From JBJXHG01 sp046160865 (GTDB lineage Bacteria; Planctomycetota; UBA1135; GCA-002686595): 7,205 bases of DNA. Below the pieces are notes generated by a model. It had not been told where the DNA came from. It saw nothing but the letters and a program-made list of their open reading frames with translations, and searched no databases. The stretch is from assembly GCA_046160865.1 (NCBI GenBank), contig JBJXHG010000160.1, forward strand, positions 1 to 7,205. Reading direction: 5' to 3'. Positions 5,855 through 7,205 of this stretch are shown one piece after another. The position numbers and the translations under genes were made by a program. Position 1 is the first letter of the stretch, and each line of letters begins with the position of its first letter.

Positions 5855-7205
5855 ATGCGCCGCTTCTCGTTGCCGCTTCTCTCCGCCCTCGTTCTCTCAC
5901 TCGTCAGCGCATGCCGCACCGCGGCCCCCGGCGAGGCGCCGCCGCCGGCCGAAGGTCCGCTGCAGACCGAAGCGGACGAGTACACGCGCTACGAGCTGCT
6001 CGCACCGGACTCGCACAAGTTCCGCATCACGCACGAAGTCGCGGCGACGACGCCCGGGGCGACGGCGTACTACGCGCTCGTGCGCGGCGGCGTGTTCGTG
6101 AGCTCGTTCTCGGCGCGCGACCTGTTCACCGGCACGACGCTACCGATCACGATCGTGCGCGGCTCCGAAGCGCGTGAGAACGGCCATCCCGCCGCCGATC
6201 CCGCCGACGCATTCTTCCGGATCGATCTCGCGCGCCCGGTGCCGGTGAACGGCGTTGCGCGGCTGTGCATCCAAGTCACGTACGACGACCCGCGCACGTA
6301 CGAGTTCGCGCAGGACGAGATCGTGTTTCGCCGTGTGCTCGGAGTGAAGCGCATCTGCGTCGTGCTCCCGCACGGCTACGAGGTCAACACCTGCAACTAC
6401 CCGGTGCAGATCCTGTCGCAGCCCGACGGACGCCTGCAGGCGAGCTTCATCAATCCCGGTCGCGGCGCGGTGCCGTTCGAAATTTTCGGGCGCAAGATCG
6501 ACGGCGATGCGGCCGAGATGACCGAGGCCTCTCTCTCGCCCGAGTTCGACGTTTCGTGGGTCGAGACCGCCGAGCGCGAGGCGCGCAGCGCGTCGTCGAA
6601 GCGCCCGGCGCGCGCGCCGATCTTCATCCTCGACGAGCGCGCGCACCAAGACCGCGAGCTCGTGTGGGACCTCGAGGATCCCGCGACGAACGCGTTCTCG
6701 CTCCACCAGGAGTGCACGGTGACGGGCGCAGGGACGTCGACGTGGACGCACGCCGTGCGCGAAGGGCTGACGGCGTTCGAGCCGCGCGCGACGCTGCTCG
6801 ACACCGGCGAGCCGCTCGCCGCGGAGATCCTCCCGGCGCAGGACGCGCTCGCGCAGGGCATCGATCTCGGCGAGCGCGCCGCGGAAGCGAGCGAAGTCGT
6901 CGTGGTGCGCCTCGAACCGCTTGCGAAGAACGCGACGCAGCGTCTGCGCGTGCAAGAGCGCTACGTGGATGCTGGCGTGTACGGCGTCGACGCCGGCGAG
7001 CTCTACTTCCACAACGATTTCTCGGATGCGCACAACCGCGTGATCCTGCCGAAGGGCTGGTACGCGGCCTCGAGCCCGCTGCCGGTGCGCGTGTCGACGA
7101 CGGCCGACGGGCGCACGCAGCTCGACTACGTCAATGCGTGCCCGGGCGCCGTGTCCATGACGCTGCGCGCGCGTGCCGCTACTGGCCGCGCTCCGCGCGG
7201 CCAGT
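5855..7205 (+). CDS. Predicted lipoprotein of unknown function (3' partial)
   Basis: The frame from ATG 5855 runs open to the window edge (450 codons). Residues 1-20 form a lipoprotein signal: MRR, a hydrophobic stretch (4-17) and lipobox V-S-A-C with Cys20. Mature residues 21-40 are a Pro/Ala/Glu linker. Residues about 43-215 look like a beta-rich domain ('TYRYELLAPDSHKFRI'-type start, then 'DEIVFRRVLGVKRICVVLPHGYEV', 'ASFINPG'); a second beta-rich stretch covers about 268-440 and ends 'TQLDYVNACPGAVSMTLRARA', which looks close to a natural C-terminus. I do not recognise the family and see no catalytic motif. Cysteines lie at 138, 168, 180, 287 and 429. Amino-acid use is ordinary, with a codon third position rich in G/C, which supports real coding. 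It lies 92 bp after the sigma factor gene on the same strand and may belong to its operon or regulon. The stop codon probably lies just beyond the window. Confidence 0.85.
   Translation, partial: MRRFSLPLLSALVLSLVSACRTAAPGEAPPPAEGPLQTEADEYTRYELLAPDSHKFRITHEVAATTPGATAYYALVRGGVFVSSFSARDLFTGTTLPITIVRGSEARENGHPAADPADAFFRIDLARPVPVNGVARLCIQVTYDDPRTYEFAQDEIVFRRVLGVKRICVVLPHGYEVNTCNYPVQILSQPDGRLQASFINPGRGAVPFEIFGRKIDGDAAEMTEASLSPEFDVSWVETAEREARSASSKRPARAPIFILDERAHQDRELVWDLEDPATNAFSLHQECTVTGAGTSTWTHAVREGLTAFEPRATLLDTGEPLAAEILPAQDALAQGIDLGERAAEASEVVVVRLEPLAKNATQRLRVQERYVDAGVYGVDAGELYFHNDFSDAHNRVILPKGWYAASSPLPVRVSTTADGRTQLDYVNACPGAVSMTLRARAATGRAPRGQ
7181..7205. terminator. Perfect hairpin at the window edge, possible terminator
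   Basis: ACTGGCCGCG (7181-7190) and CGCGGCCAGT (7196-7205) are perfect 10-bp reverse complements around the loop CTCCG. The shape suits an intrinsic terminator, and any U-tract would lie outside the window. The lipoprotein frame still reads through it, so either the gene ends inside or just after the hairpin or this is only a coding palindrome. Confidence 0.5.

Noticed and set aside
4782..5900. N-terminal extension of the kinase frame up to position 5900
   Set aside because: The extension would translate the non-coding repeat and the antisense of the sigma gene; family-like sequence and a ribosome site begin at 4781.
6140..7033. Minus-strand open frame opposite the lipoprotein gene
   Set aside because: Arg-rich antisense frame; the plus strand has a signal peptide with lipobox and coherent beta-rich protein sequence.

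Overview
This window is very GC-rich and looks like Planctomycetota chromosome, probably from a marine or uncultivated lineage. Three things point there, all from family knowledge rather than a search: a Hanks-type serine/threonine kinase with a cytoplasmic N-terminal kinase domain, one transmembrane helix and a long TPR tail; an ECF-like sigma factor divergent from it; and secreted proteins ending in a Cys-containing domain with a late 'YRN' motif, which I associate with planctomycete genomes.

Layout. Positions 1-323 (+) hold the 3' end of a secreted-protein gene. It converges on 389-1654 (-), a secreted beta-propeller-like protein. The two genes end in related C-terminal domains and are separated by a perfect GC-rich hairpin (334-361). 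Upstream of the propeller gene on the same strand, 70 bp away, is the kinase gene (4781 down to 1725). A 399-bp spacer follows, mostly filled by two tandem 163-bp copies of a nearly palindromic repeat bounded by perfect 18-bp inverted ends (4811-5136). Beyond it the ECF-like sigma factor gene (5181-5762, +) runs divergently from the kinase. After 92 bp comes a lipoprotein gene (5855 to beyond the window end, +) that stays open to the edge. A perfect 10-bp hairpin covers the last 25 bases.

How the genes may work together. The kinase and sigma factor probably form a transmembrane signalling pair: the TPR and degenerate hydrolase parts outside the membrane could sense a partner or ligand, and the kinase inside could phosphorylate the sigma factor or another regulator. 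No anti-sigma factor is visible here. The lipoprotein and propeller protein are candidate outputs or partners by position only.

Most notable points: the tandem quasi-palindromic element between the kinase and sigma genes, which puts the same 18 bases facing outward ahead of both; the kinase's C-terminal alpha/beta-hydrolase-like domain, which lacks the nucleophile serine and the expected late histidine; and a perfect 17-bp inverted repeat inside that domain's coding sequence.
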